DNA of 20,749 bases from a virus: the IMG/VR virus record IMGVR_UViG_3300017951_000174, positions 1-20,749 of that record; one strand, given 5' to 3'. The notes beneath the pieces were generated by a model. That model was not told the DNA's origin. It saw only the letters and a list, made by a program, of their open reading frames with translations, and searched no databases. The position numbers and the translations under genes are program-made. Within the stretch, counting starts at the first letter, position 1, and every line of letters starts with the position of its first letter. Shown here one piece after another: positions 13,880-19,865 of the stretch.

Positions 13880-14782
13880 CTAGAAGACATCTTCTAGGGG
13901 CTCCTCCAGTATAACAGGTCGATAGCCTGAGGGTAAGCTCAGTTTCTTGATAGCAACGTCAGGAGCAGGCCATTCCTGTGTGTTTATGCAGGCCTTGTAC
14001 AGTCCGATAGCCTTAAGGCACTGGTTCCTGCCTTCTTGCAAGAAATCTTCATCTGCAACTAGGATGTCTGCGATATACGGGGCTTTCTTCTCGACGACAG
14101 CAAATTCAAACCCCCACTTGCTACCGAAGGCGATTTCAGCAGCCTTGGTGTACAGTCCGGCTTGAAAAATATATCCAAGATCAACTGACTTCCAACCAAA
14201 CTTAACCTCATCAACGGAATCAGTGGTCTTAACATCAAGGATTACTTTTCTTTCAAAATCAACACGATCAAGCCTTGCTTTGAACCTAATCCCTTCCCAT
14301 TCAAAGTAGATCGATACCTCGTTATCCTTTATGTAGTTGGGCTGTGAAGGGTCAAAATACGCAACACGTTGCAGTGATGCTGCCATGCCCTCCACGCCGG
14401 CATAGTCGTCCTCCGAGAGGCCTGTACGGCGGTCTACGGGCTTGCCGTCAGGGTAGAGCAATGCTTCTAGTTCAGCCTTCTTTGCAGATTTTTTGTAGGT
14501 GATCCCATTTTTATCCAGGGCCTCCTTGATCTCAGGCACCGTCAAGTCGAGTTTTTCCTTGGATCTATCAAAATAAGACGCATCAAAGGCCTTGCGACCA
14601 TCCAAAAGGAGTGTGTGGACAGCAGTACCCAGTGCCATAGCTGGCGTGATGATGAGTTTCTTTTTCAGCTCGGCCTGGTAATGGGCTGGGCTTTTCAGAA
14701 TGTGCTTAAAGCTCGACTGATTGACTCCAGGTTCTTTCCTGTAGACAAGGTCACTTTGGTTGTAAGCAATTTCAGTGTTCAC
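13880..14782 (-). CDS. RecE-like PD-(D/E)XK exonuclease (DUF3799 type) with inserted HeH/SAP-like segment
   Basis: A 300-residue nuclease likely to resect DNA ends for the annealing protein. It has the RecE/RecB-type order: SSFKHILKSPAHY (23-35), MALGTAVHTLLLD (49-61), then ARLDRVDFERKVILDVKTT (catalytic Asp172, Asp183, Lys185) and YIFQAGLY with the QxxxY motif (204-211). Between residues 78 and 110 lies an extra LDLTVPEIKEALDKNG and KSAKKAELEALL segment, matching the HeH/SAP helix-extension-helix pattern seen in DNA or RNA tethering. The GTG at 14782 is the first in-frame start after the RusA stop, though the ribosome binding site GGTGGAG is 14 bases away. Confidence 0.85.
   Translation of the reverse strand: MNTEIAYNQSDLVYRKEPGVNQSSFKHILKSPAHYQAELKKKLIITPAMALGTAVHTLLLDGRKAFDASYFDRSKEKLDLTVPEIKEALDKNGITYKKSAKKAELEALLYPDGKPVDRRTGLSEDDYAGVEGMAASLQRVAYFDPSQPNYIKDNEVSIYFEWEGIRFKARLDRVDFERKVILDVKTTDSVDEVKFGWKSVDLGYIFQAGLYTKAAEIAFGSKWGFEFAVVEKKAPYIADILVADEDFLQEGRNQCLKAIGLYKACINTQEWPAPDVAIKKLSLPSGYRPVILEEPLEDVF
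13908..13913 (-). promoter_or_regulatory. Extended -10 TGTTATACT before the small membrane protein
   Basis: TGTTATACTGG lies in the last codons of the RecE-like gene, 34 bases before the ATG at 13873. It is identical over nine bases to the element at 7550. Confidence 0.45.
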
Positions 14783-14804
14783 GGGTAGCCAGGCATCTCC
14801 ACCC

Positions 14805-14810
14805 AGTCTA
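14805..14810 (-). promoter_or_regulatory. Extended -10 TGATAGACT before the RecE-like gene
   Basis: The rusA stop TGA forms the TGn of this TGATAGACTG element, 22 bases before the GTG at 14782. No -35 is seen. Confidence 0.4.
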
Positions 14811-15194
14811 TCAGAAAGGCAGCTCTTCCTGCTCTTCCCCGATCGGGATAATCCTGACATACCAGCAGCTCTGGTCCTTTTTCGCCTTCATCCATTTGAC
14901 CGACAGTTCTGGGATGATGCTGATCCGGTCGTCTTCCCAGAGCACTTTATTGGCAGTGTCGAAAAAAGCGCCAGTCACGTTGTCTATATCTGCCCTGCCC
15001 TCGCCGTGCAGCTCCATCTCAACACGAAGGGGCCCCTTTAGAGGAGGCCCATCGTACTGCTCCTTGATCTTAGCAAGAAGCTCTTTCTGGTTGTTGCGGT
15101 AAGCAACTGGCATAAAGGCATGACCTGTCTTTGTCACCCTGGGCCTTGCTTTGGAAAAAAGCGGATAGAAGATCTCAAGAGATACCGTAGACAT
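14811..15194 (-). CDS. rusA: RusA-family Holliday junction resolvase
   Basis: A 127-residue endonuclease resolving recombination junctions. The family core is clear: GRADIDNVTGAFFDTANKVL (66-85) with Asp69, Asp71 and Asp79, followed by WEDDRIS (86-92). The N-terminus (PLFSKARPRVTKTGHAFMP) matches the usual KxRPRxT beta strand. The start at 15194 gives the normal family length; upstream in-frame codons give only low-complexity sequence and overlap the previous gene. It overlaps the gene at 15175-15420 by 20 bases. Confidence 0.92.
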   Translation of the reverse strand: MSTVSLEIFYPLFSKARPRVTKTGHAFMPVAYRNNQKELLAKIKEQYDGPPLKGPLRVEMELHGEGRADIDNVTGAFFDTANKVLWEDDRISIIPELSVKWMKAKKDQSCWYVRIIPIGEEQEELPF

Positions 15195-15420
15195 CGACGT
15201 TTTCCAGATAGTACGATATGATGCCATCTGGGTCTGTGTTGCCGTGAGACACGTAGTCATGGGCGGCGCCGTACAGACTGCGTGGGCAGTGAGACGGGGT
15301 GTCATCGTCCCCAAGCTCGCCGCCAAACGTCTTCAAGAGTCGCAGAAGGGCCGCAGAACGCGCCTCCAGTCGCTCGTCACTGTGGAGCCAGGCCATTTGG
15401 TCAGAATCGTCAATAGTCAT
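15175..15420 (-). CDS. Hypothetical 81-residue protein
   Basis: MTIDDSDQMAWLHSDERLEA opens a mostly helical acidic protein that ends with SYYLENVDVYGIS. No family is recognised. The ATG at 15420 lies within the end of the tiny membrane ORF (ATGACTATTGA), and the stop is inside rusA, so the set is probably translationally coupled. An upstream TTG is less likely as start. Confidence 0.6.
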   Translation of the reverse strand: MTIDDSDQMAWLHSDERLEARSAALLRLLKTFGGELGDDDTPSHCPRSLYGAAHDYVSHGNTDPDGIISYYLENVDVYGIS

Positions 15421-15517
15421 CGGTAGCAATACCTAGAAGAGCAAATAAAGAAAGAATGGCCGCAGACATCCCGAAGTACTGGATGAATGCGACCACCGCG
15501 ACGGTTGTTAGACACAT
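15410..15517 (-). CDS. Possible tiny membrane protein, 35 residues
   Basis: MCLTTVAVVAFIQYFGMSAA and a further LSLFALLGIATDDY make up nearly a single hydrophobic helix. The ATG overlaps the end of the DUF3310-type gene and the stop overlaps the next ATG, filling exactly an otherwise empty 87-base gap. That fit and the sharply hydrophobic composition are the evidence; there is no visible ribosome binding site. Confidence 0.5.
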   Translation of the reverse strand: MCLTTVAVVAFIQYFGMSAAILSLFALLGIATDDY

Positions 15518-16098
15518 CGTCTGTTGCCGCCCAGCTCACAGGTAGAGCCGTCTTTCTTGATGCCCAGGATAAAGCCACGCTTCTCGACTGTAGCGACGAT
15601 CTCAGCGTCCTCAAACCGGTCCAAGGCCTTCTTGGATAGAATCCCTTTGATCTCGTCTTCAGACAGCTCCACGGGGCCTACAGAGGGGTCCCAGAGCACG
15701 TCTGTGTGATCCTCAGACCAGAAGTCCTCCCGGTCTTCGTCGGTCACCTCGATGTTGACACTTGGGCCGTAGTCGATGACCCTCGGCTTAGGTGGCCAAG
15801 CTTCCTTCTCGTCCTGAGTCTGGCCGTAGTAGATCAGCACGTCGTCGTAGATACCTTCCTCGTCGGGAATGTAGTTGCTAATTTGGTCGACTTCAAGGCG
15901 CTGGATCTCGCGGTCCAGGTACCAGCGGGCCTTACGCAGATCCTCAAGGGCGTCTTTTTTGCGACCAGCACGGCTGATGTATTTCACCGTGTTGGCCAGG
16001 CGGAAGTTGAGCTGCCAATCCTCGATGACCTCGATGGGCTCGAACTGACGGCCTTCAGTATAGTGAGCTGGACGATCAATGGCGTTGAAATCAGACAT
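15508..16098 (-). CDS. DUF3310-domain protein with long acidic C-terminal extension
   Basis: A 196-residue protein. Residues 8-70 match DUF3310: DRPAHYTEGRQFEPIEVIED, then LANTVKYISRAGRKKDALED and LRKARWYLDREI. This domain is common in phages, sometimes annotated near nucleotide kinases, with unknown reaction. The remaining 120 residues are acidic (GIYDDVLIYYGQTQDEKE, TDEDREDFWSEDH) with a C-terminal LSEDEIKGILSKKALDRF segment, and I do not recognise them. The start has AGGAGG about nine bases upstream. Confidence 0.82.
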   Translation of the reverse strand: MSDFNAIDRPAHYTEGRQFEPIEVIEDWQLNFRLANTVKYISRAGRKKDALEDLRKARWYLDREIQRLEVDQISNYIPDEEGIYDDVLIYYGQTQDEKEAWPPKPRVIDYGPSVNIEVTDEDREDFWSEDHTDVLWDPSVGPVELSEDEIKGILSKKALDRFEDAEIVATVEKRGFILGIKKDGSTCELGGNRRCV

Positions 16099-16112
16099 GC
16101 TTCCAGGTCCTC

Positions 16113-16322
16113 CTAGATTTGTTTGATGTTGCGGGCGTCAAAACAGGTTCTGGACCTGTTAGTGCCTCGATTCAGCCTAACAGAGCAATGGCGCTTTGTC
16201 GACTCAGTAACTGTTCCCTTCTCCCAGCCAGCGCCCATGTAGATGCTGACAGGAGTGCCTCTGCGAAAGACAGGCATAGGGGTGGCTGGCTTGGAAAGTC
16301 GCTCCTGTTCGGTTTCTTTCAT
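16113..16322 (-). CDS. Hypothetical basic protein, possible SH3-like barrel
   Basis: A 69-residue basic protein. The segment PVSIYMGAGWEKGTVTES followed by HCSVRLNRG reads like a small KOW/Tudor-like beta barrel (strand, GW, strand, charged tail), which often binds RNA or DNA. This is a pattern judgement only. It starts by ATGA overlap with the upstream gene. Confidence 0.6.
   Translation of the reverse strand: MKETEQERLSKPATPMPVFRRGTPVSIYMGAGWEKGTVTESTKRHCSVRLNRGTNRSRTCFDARNIKQI
16174..16202 (-). promoter_or_regulatory. Promoter TCGACA-N17-TGTTAGGCT within the 16113 gene
   Basis: TCGACA (16197-16202), 17 bp, and TAGGCT (16174-16179) with a TG extension form a good sigma-70-like promoter. 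It lies inside the coding sequence and 75 bases before the DUF3310-type gene. Confidence 0.45.
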
Positions 16323-16546
16323 CGGCCCATCCTGTGAGACTCTGATAAGATTATGGCCTTACCATGCTCATTCCAGGCTGCGACAGCCTGCTCCCAGTTG
16401 AGACCAGACGCGACTGTCTTGCGGGCTCGCTGGTCGTAGACCTTGAACGTACCAGGGCGATGGTCGTCGACACCGTTGGTATTGATGTCATTCTCGAGCT
16501 GGACTTGGCGGCGCTGTGCGCGTTTGCGCTGTGCTTTCTTGGGCAT
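16319..16546 (-). CDS. Hypothetical protein with basic N-terminus
   Basis: A 75-residue protein opening MPKKAQRKRAQRRQ, a strongly basic segment likely to bind nucleic acid, followed by a small domain (TFKVYDQRARKTVASGLNWE). The ATG at 16546 has GGGAGGGAG seven bases upstream. No family recognised. Confidence 0.65.
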   Translation of the reverse strand: MPKKAQRKRAQRRQVQLENDINTNGVDDHRPGTFKVYDQRARKTVASGLNWEQAVAAWNEHGKAIILSESHRMGR

Positions 16547-16548
16547 GG

Positions 16549-16977
16549 TCAAACTCCCTCCCTTTCTGCAATATACGACTGCGGAAGGCTACCATTCGTG
16601 CCCGACACAGCGTTGATCACCTGAGGCAGGTGCTTGTTAGAGCTGTTCAGAATCCAGAGATCCGCCTTGGTGCTGTAACGCAGCAGCCCAGAGGCAACCA
16701 TGTCACCCAGAACCTCCTCCACAAGCCACTCCAGGCGGGTTCTGTCGTCCTCGTCGTCCAAGTACTCCGACCAGCCACTATAAAGCTCTCCATGAGCGCA
16801 CATCGGGGTAATGGCTCCAACCACTTCACTCTTCCTGACTGCTCCACGGAACAGCAGGATTGACCAGACAAATGGCCGTACGTCAGCTGTTGTCAGCTCT
16901 GGGGTTGAGTCATACAGCAGGCCAAGAGTGCCTGGAGCGACCTCTGCTTCTTCGATGCGAAGGCCAAACTGGTTCAT
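16549..16977 (-). CDS. Hypothetical 142-residue protein
   Basis: The first half (EEAEVAPGTLGLLYDSTPEL, FVWSILLFRGAVRKSEVVGA) and second half (TRLEWLVEEVLGDMVASGLL followed by LWILNSS) read as helical, the latter resembling a winged-helix wing and recognition helix. No conserved catalytic residues are apparent. GAGGTG precedes the ATG, which overlaps the upstream stop as ATGA. Confidence 0.68.
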   Translation of the reverse strand: MNQFGLRIEEAEVAPGTLGLLYDSTPELTTADVRPFVWSILLFRGAVRKSEVVGAITPMCAHGELYSGWSEYLDDEDDRTRLEWLVEEVLGDMVASGLLRYSTKADLWILNSSNKHLPQVINAVSGTNGSLPQSYIAEREGV

Positions 16978-17192
16978 GAGTTCACCTCGTCAGTAGAAAA
17001 ATAGACAGAGCAGTTGGTGGCACTTATTTCTCGGTAAGGCAGCGCTTCACCCTCGGCCAGATTGTAATGCGGGTTGGAAGATAGCTCATCCACGTTCTGC
17101 CAGTAACCAAGAGCTATGGCCGCATCCTCGATCCCATCATTCCAGACTAGGACCTTTTGCGGTGTCTCGAAGTGAAAATACTGAAGTGACAT
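16974..17192 (-). CDS. Hypothetical 72-residue protein, first gene after a terminator-promoter
   Basis: MSLQYFHFETPQKVLVWNDG begins a small alpha/beta protein ending CSVYFSTDEVNS. The ATG at 17192 has an AAGGAGG ribosome binding site and follows the promoter by 25 bases. A longer frame from 17267 would run through the terminator hairpin and is rejected. Family not recognised. Confidence 0.72.
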   Translation of the reverse strand: MSLQYFHFETPQKVLVWNDGIEDAAIALGYWQNVDELSSNPHYNLAEGEALPYREISATNCSVYFSTDEVNS

Positions 17193-17217
17193 AAAACCTC
17201 CTTGGTTGACTGAGCAC

Positions 17218-17223
17218 AGCCTA
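17218..17223 (-). promoter_or_regulatory. Extended -10 TGTTAGGCT with -35 in the terminator loop
   Basis: TGTTAGGCTG lies 25 bases before the ATG at 17192. Exactly 17 bp upstream is TTGCGC, which sits in the loop of the terminator at 17229-17256. The first gene of a small-gene operon follows. Confidence 0.6.
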
Positions 17224-17228
17224 ACACC

Positions 17229-17256
17229 AAAAAAGCCCAGGCGCAAGGCCCAGGCT
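17229..17256 (-). terminator. Intrinsic terminator after ssb
   Basis: Minus-strand AGCCTGGGC and GCCTGGGCT pair as nine bp including two G-T wobbles around CTTGC, followed by six Ts. It lies 37 bases after the ssb stop. The loop carries part of the -35-like TTGCGC of the next promoter. Confidence 0.82.
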
Positions 17257-17292
17257 CTTAAGGTCATTCGGAGAAGGGGTTAGCCCATCCTA

Positions 17293-17646
17293 TCAGAAGG
17301 GATCAGCGCCACCTGATGCAGGAGCATCCTTGCGACCTTCTAAAAACGTAACTCGACTGTTCTTTACGTCCAAATAGATCTTGTCCTGATACTTGCGCTG
17401 AACGAGCTGTCCGTGCACAGCAACGCGGTCGCCGCGCTCCAGACGGTCAGCCACGATTTCTGCGCCCCTGCCTGTGACTTCTACACTGTAGAACTGGCCG
17501 AGCTTGTCGTCGTCTTTTGAGTAGAAGTACTCAGTGTCGACCATGCTGAATTTGGCGATCTTGCCGCCATTGCCGAATTCGTGAACCGTGACAGCAGGTT
17601 CACCCTGTTTGCCAGTCACTTTTCCGCCGAGAGAGATTGAAGCCAT
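17293..17646 (-). CDS. ssb: Single-stranded DNA-binding protein
   Basis: A 117-residue OB-fold SSB. The family pattern is visible: SISLGGKVTGKQGEPAVTVH as the first strands, KIAKFSMVDTEYFY, FYSVEVTGRGAEIVADRLER and GDRVAVHGQLVQRKYQDKIY. The C-terminus ends GGADPF, close to the DIPF partner-binding tip. GAGGAC precedes the ATG. It protects single-stranded DNA during replication and would work with the primase and annealing protein. Lies after the sigma gene and ends before a terminator. Confidence 0.93.
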   Translation of the reverse strand: MASISLGGKVTGKQGEPAVTVHEFGNGGKIAKFSMVDTEYFYSKDDDKLGQFYSVEVTGRGAEIVADRLERGDRVAVHGQLVQRKYQDKIYLDVKNSRVTFLEGRKDAPASGGADPF

Positions 17647-17697
17647 TTTCGTGTCCTCGTTGAGGGTTTACAGTTTTGCGTGGTCCGACCACACTTC

Positions 17698-17703
17698 AGC
17701 CTA
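17698..17703 (-). promoter_or_regulatory. Extended -10 TGATAGGCT before ssb
   Basis: TGATAGGCTG lies just after the stop of the sigma gene, 51 bases before ssb. A 5-bp hairpin (GTGGT with ACCAC) follows in the leader. Confidence 0.4.
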
Positions 17704-17709
17704 TCAGCC

Positions 17710-18501
17710 TTAAGCTACTTTGTACCGCATGGTGCGAACAGCTTCCTGGTAAAGGTTCTGGCAGTGCTTAGGACTAAGGGACAACTTGCTGGCGACAACA
17801 GACATGCGGCCACGCTTGGTGTAGTTGCGCACGATCTCTTGGGTGCGGGGTTTAATGCCGCACTCATCCATGAGCTGATCCAGTTCAGCGGATGCCCTGA
17901 GGCTTTCGCCCTGCTTGCTGTGGTACAGACTGTTGTCGTTGCCCATCAGGTCGGCCAAGGTGCTACCCTCCTCGTCGTCCAGGCGGATGTCGAGAGAGCT
18001 GATGGAGTTGCAGCGATTGGCAGCACTGATACATTCCTCGCTGACAATGCGGCCCCTGGACTTGCTGGGCTTACCATGGCGCTTACGGTACAACACCTCG
18101 GTCATCGTACCCTCGGGAACGTAGATAGTACGGTCATGGCTGTTGTGCCAGCGGGTAGACGCCTGGTAGATCCAGGGGTGGGCGTAGGTAGAGAAGGTAA
18201 AGCCACGAGCACCGTCGTATTTCTCAGCGGCACGACGCAGGCCGATATAGCCCTGCTGGAGCAGGTCGGAGATGACCTCGCTGCTCATCGTGAAGCCCAT
18301 GCGCTTGTTGATGTACTTGCGCACCACGTTGGGTACAAGGCGCAGGTTGTGCTCACAGATCTTGTTGATCACCTTGATGTAGGCGCGGGAGCCAGGCTCC
18401 AGAGTGTCGCGCTTCTTGGCGAGTCGGATCATTTCGGACTTAGGCAGGAGAGGGAAACGTCCTGCTGCGTTGAGCCATGCCTGGATTGGGTCGTTAGTCA
18501 T
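17710..18501 (-). CDS. RNA polymerase sigma-70 family factor (group-2-like)
   Basis: A 263-residue factor. Region 1.2 (DPIQAWLNAAGRFPLLPKSE, 4-23), region 2 (EHNLRLVPNVVRKY, 50-63; VISDLLQQGYIGLRRAAEKY, 76-95; FTFSTYAHPWIYQASTRW, 101-118) and a region 4 helix-turn-helix (about 218-258) are visible. In the -10-reading helix the usual TWW is HPW, so the first Trp of the pair that stacks on the melted base is lost, while Gln and Thr that read -12 are kept. Region 3 is weakly conserved. The start at 18501 has GAGGG upstream and follows the terminator-promoter; a start at 18540 sits against the T-run and is unlikely. It is downstream of the annealing protein and upstream of ssb. Confidence 0.88.
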   Translation of the reverse strand: MTNDPIQAWLNAAGRFPLLPKSEMIRLAKKRDTLEPGSRAYIKVINKICEHNLRLVPNVVRKYINKRMGFTMSSEVISDLLQQGYIGLRRAAEKYDGARGFTFSTYAHPWIYQASTRWHNSHDRTIYVPEGTMTEVLYRKRHGKPSKSRGRIVSEECISAANRCNSISSLDIRLDDEEGSTLADLMGNDNSLYHSKQGESLRASAELDQLMDECGIKPRTQEIVRNYTKRGRMSVVASKLSLSPKHCQNLYQEAVRTMRYKVA

Positions 18502-18530
18502 TTCGGGCCCTCGGGGAGGTGGATGAATCA

Positions 18531-18536
18531 AGTATG
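18531..18536 (-). promoter_or_regulatory. -10 CATACT with -35 in the terminator loop
   Basis: TGGCATACT lies 29 bases before the sigma ATG. TTGCGT is exactly 17 bp upstream, inside the loop of the terminator at 18541-18569. Confidence 0.6.
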
Positions 18537-18540
18537 CCAT

Positions 18541-18569
18541 AAAAAGGGACCCTACGCAATGAGGGTCCC
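18541..18569 (-). terminator. Intrinsic terminator after the annealing protein gene
   Basis: GGGACCC and GGGTCCC form a perfect 7-bp stem, extendable by a T-A pair, followed by five Ts on the minus strand. It lies 28 bases after the stop at 18598. The loop carries TTGCGT. Confidence 0.85.
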
Positions 18570-18597
18570 CTTAAAGAAATCTATAAATCCGCTGAGA

Positions 18598-19314
18598 TCA
18601 CCACTGCTCTGAACTGGCTTCTTCCTCTTTGGGGCCGTACTTGGAGTTGAGTTCTTCTGCTGACTTGCTTCCCAGAACCTCGAGTCCTTTCCCGAAGTCA
18701 CCGCCGAGTTTTTCGCCTTTGACGATTGCAACGAGGGCGTCGATGGCAACGGTATGGACGCCTTTCTCGAGGGCGGCTTCGCGAAACGTGGTCTCAGACA
18801 CCTCAGAAGTGCCACCAGTAGCCGCTGCAGGGGCCGCCTTGGGAGCAGCCTGGGCAATTGGAGCCTTTGGGGCAGAGTCAGGGGCAGAATCAGGGGCAGG
18901 ACGGCGGTATGAGTCCTCCATCGGATCATTAGCCCACAGCTCGTAGCCCAGCCCGAAAACCATGGCTGCTGCCATGCACGTTCCGCGACGCTGCGTGTCT
19001 GTAACGTCACGGGCTCCAATCTTTTCGTATGCGATTGGATTATGCTTGTGGTCCTTGATTGCCTGGGGCAGTGCTGGTGTCACGGTGCCGTCAACATGAC
19101 GGAAGCGGATCATCAGGTAGCCGCCGACAGGGGCGCGGTGGATCATGCCTCCATCAGGAGCAGCCTCATAGTCAACCATCCAGCCAGGTGCGTGCTGGTG
19201 GAGCAGGTTGATTGTGCGACTCCATGAAATATAGCTCGCAGAATACCTGCCAGTGCCGATCTTGTCGACCAGGTCCTTGGTTGCCACACCTGCGAGATTT
19301 GGAAGTTCAGCCAT
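18598..19314 (-). CDS. Single-strand annealing protein of the Rad52/ERF superfamily (DUF1071/Sak3-like)
   Basis: A 238-residue recombinase that would pair single strands exposed by the RecE-like nuclease. The core, about residues 10-145, follows the family layout: YISWSRTINLLHQHAPGWMV, GGYLMIRFRHVDGTVTPAL, then TDTQRRGTCMAAAMVFGLGY and ELWANDP. The C-terminal 95 residues start with a low-complexity Ala/Pro linker with a PDSA repeat and continue as a small helical domain, ending acidic (EEEASSEQW), likely an SSB-like or partner contact. The ATG at 19314 has GAGGAACC. The family is by pattern. Confidence 0.8.
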   Translation of the reverse strand: MAELPNLAGVATKDLVDKIGTGRYSASYISWSRTINLLHQHAPGWMVDYEAAPDGGMIHRAPVGGYLMIRFRHVDGTVTPALPQAIKDHKHNPIAYEKIGARDVTDTQRRGTCMAAAMVFGLGYELWANDPMEDSYRRPAPDSAPDSAPKAPIAQAAPKAAPAAATGGTSEVSETTFREAALEKGVHTVAIDALVAIVKGEKLGGDFGKGLEVLGSKSAEELNSKYGPKEEEASSEQW

Positions 19315-19345
19315 GTCGGTTCCTCGGGGATAAGATTGCTTGGTC

Positions 19346-19351
19346 ATTCTA
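19346..19351 (-). promoter_or_regulatory. Extended -10 TGTTAGAAT before the annealing protein gene
   Basis: TGTTAGAATG is 31 bases before the ATG at 19314, at the low-coordinate end of the hairpin-rich gap. No -35 match. Confidence 0.5.
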
Positions 19352-19859
19352 ACAGCACGAAATCCCTATCGGGTGCAGCCGACAGGGTTCGTAGGTGATG
19401 TAGGTCCAGGACAGCCCGTGCAGAGACTGCTGGCGGCTCAGTAGGTGTTCGATTGATCGTCGCGGTGGAGGATTTTTCACCTCTGGTCGAATGACCGTCA
19501 ACTCCGCTTGCCGCCGGATTCCTCGTCTCCTGCCACCGCTTACTACCCCGTAGAGGTTCGCCGGATTCTGCAGAAGGGTCGTACGGGCAATGACTCCCGT
19601 CTACCGTCGCTGACTTTGATCGAATAGGGGTTACTCCCCGCCAAGATCTTTCTTGGTGCCATCCCTCCAATGAGGCGAGGCTCTTTGCGGACTTCTTTAC
19701 CCGCTCGCTACCTGTCAATTCAGGTTTTAAGTTTTGGATGCTTCAGACACCCTTGCGACCTGTGAATTCAGGCTTTTAGGTTTTGTTTCTCGCCTGACGC
19801 TGCACCGTCTTCGAGGATTGAGCTAATTGCCTCGGCCGCTTATGTGCCTTGGTGATTCC
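19352..19859 (-). ncRNA. Hairpin-rich gap of about 500 bases, possible structured RNA
   Basis: No convincing gene is present: the one long minus frame (19344-19718) starts at TTG and has an implausible product. The stretch instead holds ten compact hairpins, for example at 19759-19772, 19711-19724, 19664-19675, 19641-19656, 19627-19639, 19583-19600, 19543-19553, 19485-19496, 19468-19483 and 19364-19373, each with a 3-5 bp perfect stem. A TAGGAT -10 (19860-19865) lies just upstream on the minus strand and the annealing gene promoter closes it. A decamer GAATCCGGCG occurs twice. I could not match it to tmRNA, RNase P RNA or group I introns. It may be a large phage RNA of an unrecognised class, or degraded sequence; the strand is assumed from the neighbours. 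Confidence 0.4.
19710..19785. repeat. Two diverged direct repeats of about 28 bp
   Basis: Units at 19710-19736 and 19758-19785 share ACCTGTnAATTCAGG followed by TTTTAAG or TTTTAGG and TTTTG, with one inserted base. Each contains a CCTG...CAGG hairpin. They lie in the hairpin-rich gap. Confidence 0.7.
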
Positions 19860-19865
19860 ATCCTA
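19860..19865 (-). promoter_or_regulatory. -10-like TAGGAT at the head of the hairpin-rich gap
   Basis: GGTTAGGATG starts with the TAG stop of the frame at 19863-20081 and points into the gap. It has neither TG extension nor -35, so support is only from likeness to the motif family. Confidence 0.3.

Noticed and set aside
16974-17267. Longer version of the 17192 gene starting at 17267
   Set aside because: The extra 25 codons run through a strong terminator hairpin and a promoter, and the inner ATG has an AAGGAGG site.
17287-17292. TAGGAT after the ssb stop as a promoter
   Set aside because: It is followed at once by the terminator at 17229-17256, so it would make only a very short transcript.
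17680-18612. 310-codon open frame on the plus strand
   Set aside because: It is the antisense of the sigma factor and ssb leader, with a composition typical of shadow frames and no ribosome binding site.
19344-19718. 124-residue minus frame in the hairpin-rich gap
   Set aside because: It starts at TTG, has no ribosome binding site, shows no fold-like pattern, and overlaps the promoter of the annealing gene.
19710-19785. CRISPR array
   Set aside because: Only two diverged units with an indel, and no cas genes nearby.
19352-19859. tmRNA, RNase P RNA or group I intron
   Set aside because: I found no tRNA-like ends with a tag frame, no RNase P core in the right order, and no intron P, Q, R and S elements.
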